A DNA stretch of 64,000 nucleotides from a bacterium (GCA_003245715.1 QKCJ01000006.1:44082-108081), one strand, 5' to 3'; positions 51,564 to 61,545 are shown, counted from the stretch's first letter. Notes: generated by a model not told the origin, from the sequence alone. A program made the numbers and translations.

Positions 51564-54002
51564 TTACCATGTGAAATAAATGTTTCCGGTGATGTTGTTA
51601 AGTTTGACATATCTGCCATTTGCATCTTTATGCCACTCGAGATTTTCAGGAGTCCTTGAGAGTATTTCCCCGTGACTGATTTCTTTTTCCGCCACTACAG
51701 CTTCGAAGTTCTCACTGTCTTGATTTGGTGGAAAGAATATTATATCTGCATTTTTTAGATTATAATAGGTCCAGCGTTCGTGGTATCGGGGATAAGAGGC
51801 GCAGGCTATTTTGGCGCTGATGATGCTTTCCTGCTCCTGCTTTATAAAACAGCGGCAGCCTTTGCTCCATGACTTGTAAGGATGCCAGAGTGCTGTTTCG
51901 CCTTTTATCAGTGTGTCCATTTCGATAAGTACTGGAGCGCCGTACGGTGTTGATGCCTGAACCATTCCTCCCATGTTCGGAGCAAACATGGAATAGTAAA
52001 AGGCGTTATTGTTTCTGGAGATGCAGTAGCGTGGAGGCTTTACTGTTGTGTCATGGGCGATAAAATTCAGCTTCCAGCCATATTCATTGAGAATATTGCG
52101 CATAAGTTTTTCAACATGGTAGATTTCTTCAGGAGCGCCATAATCGAAGCCCCGGTGCTTGAGCTCTACCTCACGGGCGCATGGCAAAACAGAGCGGACA
52201 AAACCAATTTTCTGTTTCGGACTGATTGTTTTTACAAAAGAAATAATCCTATTTTGGTTGTTAATTTCAGCCTCTGCAAAAATATTAAACTCAGTTTCAT
52301 TACCTGATAATTTTTCGCAGAGTCCGCCCGCATTAAATTGTTCATGTATATATGCTGTTGTTGGCAGGGCGCCATTTTCACAGGAATCAAATTCGTTAAG
52401 ACAAGTAATTTTTGCGGTGCCGGATATCGGGTCAGCAATATTAACGCCTAAAAGATTTTTGAGTTCCTCCGGGGCATTTATGAGTGTTCCGTAGAAAACA
52501 ACATTGCCGCCATTAGCAATAAATTCTTTTGTCGATTTATAGGCGGTTACCGGTGCAATTATTATGCTCGCTGAAAAAAGGGCTGTTGCCTGTAAGATTA
52601 AATTCCTGAAATTACCGGTGCTTATTACCGTATTAAGCGGCAATCCCTGCTGAATAGCTTCGCCGATAAATGAATCTTCATTAAAGACTATTTCCGGGCG
52701 CGGGGTAGCGCCGCGGACAAGCTCGGTGTATTCATCAAAAGGGTAGACCCATACCAGCGGACCAGCCTGATCCGGAGCAATGCGAAGTGCTTGCTTGATG
52801 TGTGGTATGACTTCATCAGGAACCTGTTCGGGCATGCGTCCCATTGTGTCATCGACAGTCAGAAAAGCAATACTGTTGGGCGTTTGGTTTTTACCGTTTT
52901 TGTCGATGCGGCTGACGCTCAGCGGCTGATAAATGTCCCAGGGTTCGCGGCCGTAGCGGTCGAGCCAGGGGCTGTTCATGAACCAGGGGTCGTGTGGATA
53001 AAAGCGGTAAGGGAAGCGCTCGTCAGGCAGTTCTGCCACGTGTGACATCCAGGCCGCAAGCTCAAGGCCGCTGTTGTAATTCAATGCTGCCCAAGGGGAA
53101 TTTACCGGCGGAGCGATTTTGAAATCATAATACAGTTCCTTGAGTGGGGCGGCATCGGTTGAGATTTCAAGTCCCGCTGAGAAGTTGCTGCCGCGGGTTT
53201 CAATTTTACTTCCCGGCCAATAAGCAGTGAAATCCTGCCAGAACTGCAGCATTGTTTTTGCGGCAGTAGCCGTATTTTCCGGATAAAATCTGCTTTTGTC
53301 AAAGAGCGCTCCCTTTATGCCCCAGGTTTCCGTGCCAAAGCCCATGCCGTTTGAGAGCCAGATATAATCGTAGCCGAGGTCTTCAGAGAATTTGCAGAAT
53401 TGCTGACCCATGAATTTGCCAAGTGAAATACCTTCAGGTATCCCTTCCGGGAAGGCTGCATATGGCTTGCTGTCCGCCTTGAGTGTCGAGTTGCAGGTGA
53501 CAAAGCTTCCCTTGAATAATGTGTCTGCATTGGCAATTTCAGAGTGTTGCTGGTATTTGAATTTGGAGATGGCAAACTCCGGGCCGTTGTCAAAAATTGC
53601 TCCAACGCGGATTGGCTTGCCGGTTATTTCTTCTCCGATTTTCTTGAGGCTGCGGATAAGTTTCTTTATCCAGCCGTAAGTGCGGGGCGTGACATCTTCG
53701 CGGTACTTCTGGGGAAATTTATGGGTGTTGATTTTTTCCCGTTCATTTTCATTGCCTTTTTCCGGGAGATGGTTGGCGCAGCCACACCAGTACGCCCATT
53801 CAAATTCCTCTTTGAGATCGCCTTTGTATTCGAGAATTTCACTGCCGTCTGCAAGCCACAAAAGTACAGAGACAATTTCACTGTTTTTGGTCAAATTATA
53901 CCATTGCCTGAACATGGTGTTACAGACTGTGGTTATCGTTTTATCGGAGCTGTCATAAAAAGGTTTTGAACTTAATTCCAGGGTTACGTTTTTCAATTTC
54001 AT
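51564..54002 (-). CDS. Large cytoplasmic protein, possible glycoside hydrolase of unknown family
   Basis: This 812-residue protein has no signal peptide or membrane helix. The N-terminus (KLKNVTLELSSKPFYDSS) and the following ~400 residues look like an alpha/beta barrel: IRVGAIFDNGPEFAISKFKY, EDLGYDYIWLSNGMGFGTET, AAWMSHVAELPDERFPYRFY. Then comes a Rossmann/GATase-like part (LFSASIIIAPVTAYKSTKEF, IANGGNVVFYGTL), as in the trimerisation domain of GH42-type enzymes, and a beta-rich C-terminal domain. The overall order recalls GH42-like enzymes, but I cannot name the family. Acidic residues in GTETWG and DNGPE are possible catalytic candidates. A promoter with the same GGCATAATTGG element as GH130 suggests co-regulation with mannoside use. 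Confidence 0.7.
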   Translation of the reverse strand: MKLKNVTLELSSKPFYDSSDKTITTVCNTMFRQWYNLTKNSEIVSVLLWLADGSEILEYKGDLKEEFEWAYWCGCANHLPEKGNENEREKINTHKFPQKYREDVTPRTYGWIKKLIRSLKKIGEEITGKPIRVGAIFDNGPEFAISKFKYQQHSEIANADTLFKGSFVTCNSTLKADSKPYAAFPEGIPEGISLGKFMGQQFCKFSEDLGYDYIWLSNGMGFGTETWGIKGALFDKSRFYPENTATAAKTMLQFWQDFTAYWPGSKIETRGSNFSAGLEISTDAAPLKELYYDFKIAPPVNSPWAALNYNSGLELAAWMSHVAELPDERFPYRFYPHDPWFMNSPWLDRYGREPWDIYQPLSVSRIDKNGKNQTPNSIAFLTVDDTMGRMPEQVPDEVIPHIKQALRIAPDQAGPLVWVYPFDEYTELVRGATPRPEIVFNEDSFIGEAIQQGLPLNTVISTGNFRNLILQATALFSASIIIAPVTAYKSTKEFIANGGNVVFYGTLINAPEELKNLLGVNIADPISGTAKITCLNEFDSCENGALPTTAYIHEQFNAGGLCEKLSGNETEFNIFAEAEINNQNRIISFVKTISPKQKIGFVRSVLPCAREVELKHRGFDYGAPEEIYHVEKLMRNILNEYGWKLNFIAHDTTVKPPRYCISRNNNAFYYSMFAPNMGGMVQASTPYGAPVLIEMDTLIKGETALWHPYKSWSKGCRCFIKQEQESIISAKIACASYPRYHERWTYYNLKNADIIFFPPNQDSENFEAVVAEKEISHGEILSRTPENLEWHKDANGRYVKLNNITGNIYFTW

Positions 54003-54047
54003 AATGAATTTCCGCCTTAATCAAGATAATATATTTAGAGTCTCTTT

Positions 54048-54124
54048 ATTATACAATGCAGGAAAATATTGGTCTTGGGCATAATTGGGTAAATTTTCAG
54101 CCATTAAAAATATGGTGATATTGT
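54048..54124 (-). promoter_or_regulatory. Promoter and putative AraC-type activator site of the 812-residue protein gene
   Basis: On the reverse strand, a perfect -10 TATAAT (54053-54048) with no good -35. CCAATTATGCC (54088-54078) lies 24 bases upstream of it and ACAATATCA (54124-54116) further up. Both sequence elements recur upstream of the GH130 gene. Confidence 0.6.
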
Positions 54125-54168
54125 CCAAGTTTTATTCTGATAAAGGCGAGAATGCTGGCCATTAATTT

Positions 54169-54204
54169 AAAAAAACGCCGCCCTGAATTACTGATAAGGC
54201 GGCG
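54169..54204 (-). terminator. Intrinsic terminator after the GH130 gene
   Basis: On the reverse strand, CGCCGCC (54204-54198) pairs with GGCGGCG (54182-54176), followed by seven T (54175-54169). Confidence 0.88.
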
Positions 54205-54242
54205 TGGAATTAATGGGGGCGGAAAGGTTTAAGGTGATGTGG

Positions 54243-55430
54243 TCAGCGGTCATTGATTTCAGAAAGATACTTAAGATTCTGGCGGATTAGCTTATTACGC
54301 AGTTTAACGCATTCAGCACTGTAAAGAGGATCTGAGGGGGTATTCTTACAGTAGTCGACAAGCTTGGCGATCGTTGAGGTCGCAACATGGCAGCGGGTGT
54401 CACTTGATGCGTAGTAGATATGAACGTCTTCACCATTAACGATTGCTCCATTAGTAAATACCACATTTGACACGTCGCCGACTCGTTCTTCACCTTCAGG
54501 GACAATCAGCGCCCCTCCTGGTGTGTGGAGCGGAAGCCATGGTTTTTCCGGATCAGTTATAAAGGCATAGATGACATAACGCAAACCTGAAGCACAGCCA
54601 CGTACGCCGTGGACAATGTGCAGCCATCCTTCCGGTGTCTTGATCGGTACACAACCTGCTCCGTTTTTTACTTCCTTGATTGTATGGTAAATTTTTTCAT
54701 CTATGATTTTTTCTTCGGTTACTTCGGCGTTTTCGATAGATTCTGAAAGGCCAAAACCAATTCCGCCACCACTTCCGCAATCAATGAAACCATCCTGCGG
54801 ACGGGTATAGAAAGCATATTTACCTTCGATAAATTCCGGGTGCAGGACACAGTTTCTCTGCTGCGGAGATGGGGTCTTGAGATCCGCGAGGCGTTCCCAC
54901 GTTGTCAGGTCTTTGGTGCGGGCAATCCCGCACTGGGCTTCGGCTGAAGAGGTATTGCTTTCTGCTGCCGCCGGGTCTTTGCGCTCAGTGCAGAAAACTC
55001 CGTAAATCCAGCCGTCTTCATGTTGGGTTAAACGCATATCGTAGACATTGGTGTCAGGGCGATCTGTTTCCGGCATGGTTATCGGATAATCCCGAAACTT
55101 GAAATTATCAACACCGTTCTCGCTTTCGGAGACAGCGAAAAAGCTCTTGCGGTCAGCTCCTTCTGTTCTGACAACCAGACAGTATTTTCCATTAAGGTAT
55201 ATTGCGCCGCAGTTGAGGGCTGCATTTATTCCTTGGCGTTCCATAAGAAACGGGTTGGTCGCCGGGTTGAGATCATAACGCCAGTAGAGCGGGGTGTGGT
55301 CTGCGGTTACTACCGGATTTATGTATTTGGTATAAATCCCGTTACCCGGCTCAAGGGCTGTATTTTTCTTTGTAATCAACTCATTGTGGGCGTCAGTCAA
55401 CTTCTTGTAGCGGGTCTTAAAGGTATCCAT
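54243..55430 (-). CDS. GH130 phosphorylase, 4-O-beta-D-mannosyl-D-glucose phosphorylase type
   Basis: This is a 395-residue cytoplasmic protein with the five-bladed GH130 propeller. Family 1 signatures run throughout: [79 protein letters not shown] (with the catalytic Asp), [40 protein letters not shown], and [17 protein letters not shown]. This closely follows the Bacteroides mannosylglucose phosphorylase pattern, which uses phosphate to split mannosyl-glucose into mannose-1-phosphate and glucose in mannan/glucomannan use. AGGAG precedes the ATG. It is divergent from an AraC regulator and shares its promoter element with the 812-residue protein gene downstream. Confidence 0.92.
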   Translation of the reverse strand: MDTFKTRYKKLTDAHNELITKKNTALEPGNGIYTKYINPVVTADHTPLYWRYDLNPATNPFLMERQGINAALNCGAIYLNGKYCLVVRTEGADRKSFFAVSESENGVDNFKFRDYPITMPETDRPDTNVYDMRLTQHEDGWIYGVFCTERKDPAAAESNTSSAEAQCGIARTKDLTTWERLADLKTPSPQQRNCVLHPEFIEGKYAFYTRPQDGFIDCGSGGGIGFGLSESIENAEVTEEKIIDEKIYHTIKEVKNGAGCVPIKTPEGWLHIVHGVRGCASGLRYVIYAFITDPEKPWLPLHTPGGALIVPEGEERVGDVSNVVFTNGAIVNGEDVHIYYASSDTRCHVATSTIAKLVDYCKNTPSDPLYSAECVKLRNKLIRQNLKYLSEINDR

Positions 55431-55480
55431 TATTTTCTCCTGATTGGTTTGGGTTGTGTTGAAATATGTTATTATTAGTA

Positions 55481-55548
55481 TTAATACCCTTGAAAGGTCA
55501 GATAATCTATGGCATAATTGGTAAGAAATATAGCAATTCTGATATTGT
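55481..55548. promoter_or_regulatory. Divergent GH130/araC control region with GGCATAATTGG element
   Basis: GGCATAATTGG (55511-55521) and TGATATTGT (55540-55548) recur from 54078 and 54116. For GH130, the reverse-strand hexamer TATTAA (55486-55481) lies 24 bases from the element, the same gap as at 54048-54088. For the forward AraC gene, TTGAAA (55490-55495), 17 bases and CATAAT (55513-55518) form a promoter that overlaps the element. The palindrome GTATTAATAC is at 55478-55487. Confidence 0.6.
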
Positions 55549-55566
55549 GGTGTTTGGAGGGTTAGG

Positions 55567-56475
55567 ATGAAGCCCAGTCCTAAAAAAGAAAGACAAAAGG
55601 ATTTCTGCTATACCCATTATCTGTTGCCTGCTGCAGATATACATCCGGTCTTTGTTCGTTTTGATTATAATTCGGGGCGGGAAAATTATAATTACGGACA
55701 ACATCTTCATGTCGATCATGAGCTTATTTATGTTGTAAACGGAAAATATTCTGCGCGGCTTAATGGTGAAGGTGTAGCGCTTGAGCCTGATGCGATGCTG
55801 TTGTGCTGTCCCGGAGATGAGCATACAGATCAGGTGTGCACAGGCTTGCAGTACTACACCCTCAGCTTTCATGTGCGTTCAGCTCACGGCATAGGGCATG
55901 AGATATCACTGCTTCGTGAAGAGGTTGGTGTTCGGGATAAAATTTTTAATGCGTCGTCCGGGATTATAAGGCAGACCATGTATGAGGTTGCTGAGATCAT
56001 GCAGGATACCGCCCCCGGAAGCTCGCATCTTGCTCAGACATTATTGCAGGAGATATTCTGGCGATTTGTTTTGCTGATACCGGATAAATTGTATTCGCTG
56101 GATTTTTACCGGCTGAGTGAGCCGGATAATTTCTCCAGACGGTTTTATAAGGTGCTGGAAGGAAATCCCGGTGGAGTTCTGGAGGTCAGTGACATTGCGG
56201 CTGAATTGTCAGTCAGTATCTCGCAACTGGGCAAGCTTTGTAAATTGCATCTGAATGCGTCCCCGGGGCAGTTGTTGCAAAAATTCAGGATTGAGCGTGT
56301 CTGTGAAATGCTGGCGAAAAGTAATTTGTCGGTTGGTGAGATAAGCGAGGTGCTTGGTTATAAAGACCAGTTTACAATGTCTCGTACCTTTAAAAAGCAG
56401 AAAGGGATTGCGCCACTGCGCTGGCGAAAAAATGCCCAGAGCGATGCTGACCTTGAGGTTTCTGATTTGCTATAG
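55567..56475 (+). CDS. AraC-family transcriptional regulator
   Basis: This is a 302-residue protein. Residues ~30-110 are an AraC cupin sensor ([34 protein letters not shown]). Residues ~195-295 are two helix-turn-helix units: [20 protein letters not shown], then [20 protein letters not shown] and [16 protein letters not shown]. It is divergent from GH130 and probably activates GH130 and the 812-residue protein gene from the shared element; the GH27 gene lies downstream on the opposite strand. GGAGGG precedes the ATG. A bidirectional terminator follows. Confidence 0.9.
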   Translation: MKPSPKKERQKDFCYTHYLLPAADIHPVFVRFDYNSGRENYNYGQHLHVDHELIYVVNGKYSARLNGEGVALEPDAMLLCCPGDEHTDQVCTGLQYYTLSFHVRSAHGIGHEISLLREEVGVRDKIFNASSGIIRQTMYEVAEIMQDTAPGSSHLAQTLLQEIFWRFVLLIPDKLYSLDFYRLSEPDNFSRRFYKVLEGNPGGVLEVSDIAAELSVSISQLGKLCKLHLNASPGQLLQKFRIERVCEMLAKSNLSVGEISEVLGYKDQFTMSRTFKKQKGIAPLRWRKNAQSDADLEVSDLL

Positions 56476-56494
56476 TTTTTAATGTGTGGTAAAA

Positions 56495-56523
56495 AAAATA
56501 CCACCTGTAGAAAGTGGTATTTT
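56495..56523. terminator. Bidirectional terminator between araC-type and GH27 genes
   Basis: AAAATACCAC (56495-56504) pairs with GTGGTATTTT (56514-56523) around nine bases, with A-tract before and TTTTG after, so it serves both convergent genes. Confidence 0.85.
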
Positions 56524-56560
56524 GTATTGGTTTCAAAACCAGATTGGTCAGGAGCACGCA

Positions 56561-57859
56561 TTAATACTTGAGGAAGGTAACATCACAAGACTTAAGCGCT
56601 ACGGTTATTGATTTGGCGGTAAAATCAATAACTTTGTTTTCCCAGATGCTGTGGAACGATTTTATTTGCGTACCGGCAAGCCCCAGGTCAGCTTCACTGA
56701 AGGTCATGGTTTTAGGTCTGCTAAAGCGGTTGAATATTCCGATCCAACCATGTGAGCTGCCTTCTTTGCTTTCTGATACCCAGATTTCAATGAAATCCCC
56801 TGAAAAAACATTATGCCCGGTGCGGCAGTTCTGATTGCACTCAAGCATCAATGGGTTGGTGATAAGTGCGAAATCCTCATCGGGGCTTATATTCAGTTCT
56901 CCGCCCATAATAAGGGGAGACGCCGCCAGAGCGCGCTGGGTTATGAATGATCTTTTTAATTCCGGAGTATAATCTGACAGGCGATTGGAGCCGACACCCG
57001 ATAAAAGCTCATCACTGTCAGAACCCTTTTTTGAATATACCTGAAGAGCGCCGAAGGGTATCATATCGAGATCGAGAAAGAGTTCTTCGTTGCATAAATT
57101 CTGCCAGTCTCTCCAGCGGTCAAAAGATTTATCCACATCACTTTTTCGGTCCCAGACATCTGAGGTGACCCGGATCATGTTTGCGCATTCTTTATATACC
57201 GGGTAATTCAAGGTATTTGCCAGATTACCCGGAGACAGGCTGAGAACCATTGGTCTGCCGCAATTTTTAATTGCCTTGGCTACAGCCTTGATTTCCGCCG
57301 GATGCTCAACAATGTCATCCGCTTTTACAAAGTCAACTCCGCACTCGGCAAGGTATTCAATAACGCTGTCATAGTATTCCTGCGATCCCGGTTTGGTCAT
57401 GTCAACGCCATACAGGAACGGACACCAGAGGCAGATATTCTCCGTATCGGCAACTTCTTTGGCACGGTAATTAGTGCCTTTGATCGGGGTGTTCTGCTCC
57501 ACTGCTTCCCGCGGGATGCCGCGCATAATGTGGATGCCGAATTTCAAACCTTTTTCGTGGCATTGGTCGGCGATGTATTTAAGGCCGCGCGGAAAAAGTC
57601 GTGGTGAGGCGATAAATCGTCCATACTCGTCGATTACGCTTATTGCTGTATCTTTGTTGATTTCCTTGGAAGAGTCGAATTGGAATTCGAATTCATTATA
57701 CCAACCTGCATCAATGCAGAAATATTCATAGCCGGAAGGTTTCAGCTTTTTTTCAAAAGCTTCAAGGTTGGCCAGAGCCTGTTCTTCATTGATGAAAATA
57801 CCATAGCAGTCAAAGCTGTTCCAACCTAGTGGCGGCTTGTCTAATTTTACAAATGACAC
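56561..57859 (-). CDS. Alpha-galactosidase-type glycoside hydrolase (GH27)
   Basis: This 432-residue protein has no signal peptide. GH27 signatures are KPPLGWNSFDCYG at the N-terminus, EYFCIDAGWYNEF, FPRGLKYIADQCHEKGLKFG (with FGIHIMRGIPREA), GVDFVKADDIVEHP with the nucleophile Asp near residue 181, and RVTSDVWDRKSD with the acid/base Asp near 234. LAASPLIMGGELN follows. The C-terminal ~80 residues are the usual beta-sandwich. The WNSF (usually WNSW) and the MRGIPREA loop depart from classical alpha-galactosidases, so related activities on alpha-linked galactose- or arabinose-type sugars are possible. The start is GTG, with AGGAG before it. It is the third gene of the pseudopilin/GH operon, 32 bases after the large protein. 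Confidence 0.85.
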   Translation of the reverse strand: MSFVKLDKPPLGWNSFDCYGIFINEEQALANLEAFEKKLKPSGYEYFCIDAGWYNEFEFQFDSSKEINKDTAISVIDEYGRFIASPRLFPRGLKYIADQCHEKGLKFGIHIMRGIPREAVEQNTPIKGTNYRAKEVADTENICLWCPFLYGVDMTKPGSQEYYDSVIEYLAECGVDFVKADDIVEHPAEIKAVAKAIKNCGRPMVLSLSPGNLANTLNYPVYKECANMIRVTSDVWDRKSDVDKSFDRWRDWQNLCNEELFLDLDMIPFGALQVYSKKGSDSDELLSGVGSNRLSDYTPELKRSFITQRALAASPLIMGGELNISPDEDFALITNPLMLECNQNCRTGHNVFSGDFIEIWVSESKEGSSHGWIGIFNRFSRPKTMTFSEADLGLAGTQIKSFHSIWENKVIDFTAKSITVALKSCDVTFLKY

Positions 57860-57891
57860 GTGTGTCTCCTTTTGTCATATTTTCTTTGTAG

Positions 57892-60800
57892 TTAGTTATT
57901 TGGGATTATCTGAAGTGAGCAATTATCGACAAGGGCATAGGCGTCTTTGCTGGCTCGCAATGCCAGAAAACTAATTAGAATTTTACTGTCATTACTGTCT
58001 TTGGGGAAGTTGAAAGTAAATTCATACTTGGTCCAGCTCTGGTCATCGGGGAGATTCCCCTTGTTCAGGACCAATTGCTTGTCTTTTATTGATAATGGAC
58101 TTTTTTCCGGCTCGGCATCTTTAATGTCGACTTTCAAAAGTGTCACGTCTTTAGCCCTGGCGTAAAAAGAGAGTTTATATGTTCCCTGTTTGACACTCTT
58201 GAGATTATATGAAATTATTCCCCTGCGAAGTTCACGACCCCAGTCCGGAAGTTGTTTGAGGCCGGACCTGATTGCCTGTTTTCCATCATAGGCGGTGTCA
58301 GTCGGGTTAGTCAACATCGAGTCATTATTTTTAGTCGTAATCCAGTTGTACTGTCCATTTTCAACATCACCGTTTGTCAGCTGGTTGGTGGACATATCCT
58401 TGATTTTGAAAAGCGGATAATGCAGGCGGTATTTGTATGACGGTTTGCTGCCTGCATGGAGTAGCGCCTTAGGCAGTTTCTTGCCTGAATCAACACGTCC
58501 TATTTCAAAGTACATGCCGATAATATTTGCGTTGCCTGTGGGTGAAATCTCGGAAAGTGGAATTTGCACTGACATTTGATAGCCTTTGCCGGTAATTTCA
58601 GATTTGGCTGTTGCTTTGGAGTTATCGAGTGTAGACATAGTTGTTGTTGCCATTGCCGACTGCGTTTCACCGGTTGCCGTCGGCTTTGGAGAAAAGGCAT
58701 ACTGAAGAGTCTGTACCAGGCCAGTCGCACTTTCCTGCTCATTGAGATCAAGACGATTAAACGGTGTTCTGTCGATAAACACTTCAAGGACATCACCCTC
58801 GTAGATCTTGTTGGTTTTGGCTGCTGTGACGTCTTTATCAATTACGTCAGCCGTGATATTAAGCATTTCGTTTTCTGTCCAGAGTTCAATTGTTGAGCCA
58901 TCTGTAGTCTGTAATTTCAAAGCATTCTGCTGGCCCTTGCTAATTGTATACTCGCCACTGTTTTTTATTATAAGAGTGTTTTCTGTGTGTACTTCTTTAT
59001 CACCGGCAAGTGTGGACTGGTAGCTTTCGGCTGCTTTCCCTGAATGTTCAAAACTTTGATAAGCGCTGTTATTGAAAATTACCTTTACTGGAGAATTCCC
59101 GTTTGTGAATTTCAGATTGATGATTCCATCGCTTCCCATCAGATTCTGGGCTTCATAAAATGTCTGGTTTTCACCAAAGCTGCGTGCGCGTAATTCCAGC
59201 GGTTTATCCATTGAGTAATTGCTTTTTTCAAAAAATTCTTTCAGATCCTTTAATGAACCTGTAATGAACATCGGATCTAATCCCAGCTTGAGTGGTGATA
59301 CTTTATTCCAGACGATCTTGTTGCCGAAGGTATCATACAGGGTTACACTGTTGATGTTTTTGGCCGGGATCAGCTTCATGCCTGCTGGCTGAAGTGCCCA
59401 GAGTACACCGGAGCAGTTGTTGTCATTTTCTCCCGCAAAAATTCCTGCGCGGATAAGATTGTTAGTTGCTTTTACCGGAACATGACTGTCCTTGTCTTTC
59501 AGGAAGTATGAAACGGTGTTAAGCCCTGCGACAATCTCATTCGGGTCAAGATAGTCTTTATATAGGGATGCCGGTGCATTAATGGCGCTTACACCTACGA
59601 GGTCATTAAGCAGACCCAGCAGATAGTGGCGTTGTACATCCCCTGCCGTAAATTCCTGCTGCGCTCCTTCGTACTGTTTTCGTTTCGTGTTCGGGATGAA
59701 AAACAGTTCCGTATTCCAGAGCGGCTGCCCGGGCATTATTTCGCGGAGTTTCTCGACTAGTTTTGAGAAACGGAAACGTACGCCATTCTGGTAATCCATC
59801 CCTGACTGGTACGGGTGGAACGAGAGATAGTCCTGATACTTGCTCGCGCCAAGTTTCTCCATCTGCTCAACCCAGCCGGTAAGTTTGTTTCCTGCATCGC
59901 TTGTTGCATTACAGCCAAGAATCTTCGCTTCTGGGTTGTCGCGCTTGAAGATTTCATAGGCAATCTTCTGGTAACCGAAGAGGTCCTTTGCGGTCATCGC
60001 CCACTGCGGTTCGCGGAAGATCATCCACTTGGTTATTTCCTTGCCATAATGTTTTGAAAGGCCATTGATAAGGAATGTCCATGTCTCGTCTGAGGGCAGA
60101 TAGCGGACCTCCTGTTTGTTCTCGTTGATATATGTCCTCTTGCATTCGCCAAACCAGTCAGGGTGTGCCGCCCAGATGGTTACGCCTTTCTGGACATGCC
60201 TGTTTTGGTGATAGGTGCCACTGCCGATACAGGCTACCGGCTCAATATCGTATTTTTTCAGTATTGGAAGTTCCATATCAGTCATACTGAAATCCAGTTT
60301 GTCAATTTGTGGCTGGACTGCCTTGAAGGATAAGGAATAATAGGCATGGCGGAAACCGGAAGCGGCAAATACAATCGCGTCCCTTTCAATACCTCCATGG
60401 TCAAGATGAAAACAACTTTCATTGCTTGGTGTCATCTTGTAATATCCGTCCTGCCTGTAGTTGGCGCCGATCTTTCTTTGCATTTGCGAGGTCTTGCCGG
60501 AAATATCATGCAGTGATACGGCATTGCCGCCGAGGGCCGGGAGTGGTTTATCCTTCCAGCTGGCTATTATGTTGAAGCTGCCGAATTTATCTAGCTTGAA
60601 GTCGACGTTACCGACGTAGACCTTTTTACCGGCAACTCCAGCCTGCTCTTTTTCTTTTTTAAGTACGACTTCTTTTGCTTGCACAATAGCGTTTTCCGTA
60701 TCTGTACGAAAATACACTTTTACTGTTTCTGTTTCAGATCCGGATGGGAGAAGAGCTTTCATCTGGTACTTGGCACTCTCGCCCGGAGTATAAGCTGTAA

Positions 60801-61545
60801 GCTTTTTTTCCGGGATAAATGAAGCTTCCATGAAATCATTTTCTTCGGACTTGCCAACATTACGTACAGTAAGGTCATCAACACAGATGCTTGCAAGCTT
60901 GCCTTTAGGATCAAGGCAGGTTACTCGAAAGGCCATAACGTAATCAAGCGTTTCTCCGCCTTTGACCTTTATCTTCCACTTGTAAGATTTCCAATCGTTG
61001 GTTAGCTCAAACCTTCTTGCAAAGAGAACCGGATACTTCTGGTTTACTGTTCCGTGTTCGACGGCCTTATTTTTGCACCTGAAATCAATCGTGGTCTGTC
61101 CGGAAATTTCACCATTTTTCGGAGCGATTTCCTTGGCTCTAAATGAAAATTCAACTTCGGTGTCTTTCTTGAAACGGAAATGCGGCGTTTCAAGATTGTA
61201 TTCAACCAGCCCCTCATGGGCTGGAACCTCGAGATAATGATTGCCGTTCTTTTCTTTTTTGCTGAGAGGAACATAGACTTTATTGAGATCTTTGTCGATA
61301 TTCTTGCTGTTAAAATAAAGACGCATGGAATAACCAGGCATAGCCCGGTTCTCAATACCCAGTTCCATGTTTCCGTTATATAATATGGCTTTACTGTCGT
61401 ATACAATATCGCTGTAATCTTGTCTGAGAAATTCAGGGGTGTCTGCGGCAATTGTCATTTGACTGCTGGCATTAATAATAAAAAGGAATGTAATAAATAA
61501 CGCAAAAATATCTGACTTATTATAAAAACTAGTTTTTTGATCCAT
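57892..61545 (-). CDS. Large secreted clan GH-A-type protein with CBM9-like and CBM4-like C-terminal domains
   Basis: This is a 1217-residue protein with a signal peptide to about residue 34 (IFALFITFLFIINASSQMTI). Residues ~45-230 are a CBM-like sandwich (ILYNGNMELGIENRAMPGYS). A second beta region follows to ~400. Residues ~420-720 resemble a GH-A barrel: ITKWMIFREPQWAM with Glu ~511 as putative acid/base, and GQPLWNTELFFIPN with Glu ~612 as nucleophile, about 100 residues apart as in GH39-like enzymes. The usual Asn before the first Glu is Arg. Residues ~890-1050 are CBM9-like (VLEVFIDRTPFNRLDLNEQE, YKYRLHYPLFKIKD), shared with the esterase at 31318. The C-terminal ~150 residues are CBM4-like (NGDVENGQYNW). 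The start is the ATG with AAAGGA upstream, since a longer frame would destroy the signal peptide. Confidence 0.8.
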   Translation of the reverse strand: MDQKTSFYNKSDIFALFITFLFIINASSQMTIAADTPEFLRQDYSDIVYDSKAILYNGNMELGIENRAMPGYSMRLYFNSKNIDKDLNKVYVPLSKKEKNGNHYLEVPAHEGLVEYNLETPHFRFKKDTEVEFSFRAKEIAPKNGEISGQTTIDFRCKNKAVEHGTVNQKYPVLFARRFELTNDWKSYKWKIKVKGGETLDYVMAFRVTCLDPKGKLASICVDDLTVRNVGKSEENDFMEASFIPEKKLTAYTPGESAKYQMKALLPSGSETETVKVYFRTDTENAIVQAKEVVLKKEKEQAGVAGKKVYVGNVDFKLDKFGSFNIIASWKDKPLPALGGNAVSLHDISGKTSQMQRKIGANYRQDGYYKMTPSNESCFHLDHGGIERDAIVFAASGFRHAYYSLSFKAVQPQIDKLDFSMTDMELPILKKYDIEPVACIGSGTYHQNRHVQKGVTIWAAHPDWFGECKRTYINENKQEVRYLPSDETWTFLINGLSKHYGKEITKWMIFREPQWAMTAKDLFGYQKIAYEIFKRDNPEAKILGCNATSDAGNKLTGWVEQMEKLGASKYQDYLSFHPYQSGMDYQNGVRFRFSKLVEKLREIMPGQPLWNTELFFIPNTKRKQYEGAQQEFTAGDVQRHYLLGLLNDLVGVSAINAPASLYKDYLDPNEIVAGLNTVSYFLKDKDSHVPVKATNNLIRAGIFAGENDNNCSGVLWALQPAGMKLIPAKNINSVTLYDTFGNKIVWNKVSPLKLGLDPMFITGSLKDLKEFFEKSNYSMDKPLELRARSFGENQTFYEAQNLMGSDGIINLKFTNGNSPVKVIFNNSAYQSFEHSGKAAESYQSTLAGDKEVHTENTLIIKNSGEYTISKGQQNALKLQTTDGSTIELWTENEMLNITADVIDKDVTAAKTNKIYEGDVLEVFIDRTPFNRLDLNEQESATGLVQTLQYAFSPKPTATGETQSAMATTTMSTLDNSKATAKSEITGKGYQMSVQIPLSEISPTGNANIIGMYFEIGRVDSGKKLPKALLHAGSKPSYKYRLHYPLFKIKDMSTNQLTNGDVENGQYNWITTKNNDSMLTNPTDTAYDGKQAIRSGLKQLPDWGRELRRGIISYNLKSVKQGTYKLSFYARAKDVTLLKVDIKDAEPEKSPLSIKDKQLVLNKGNLPDDQSWTKYEFTFNFPKDSNDSKILISFLALRASKDAYALVDNCSLQIIPNN

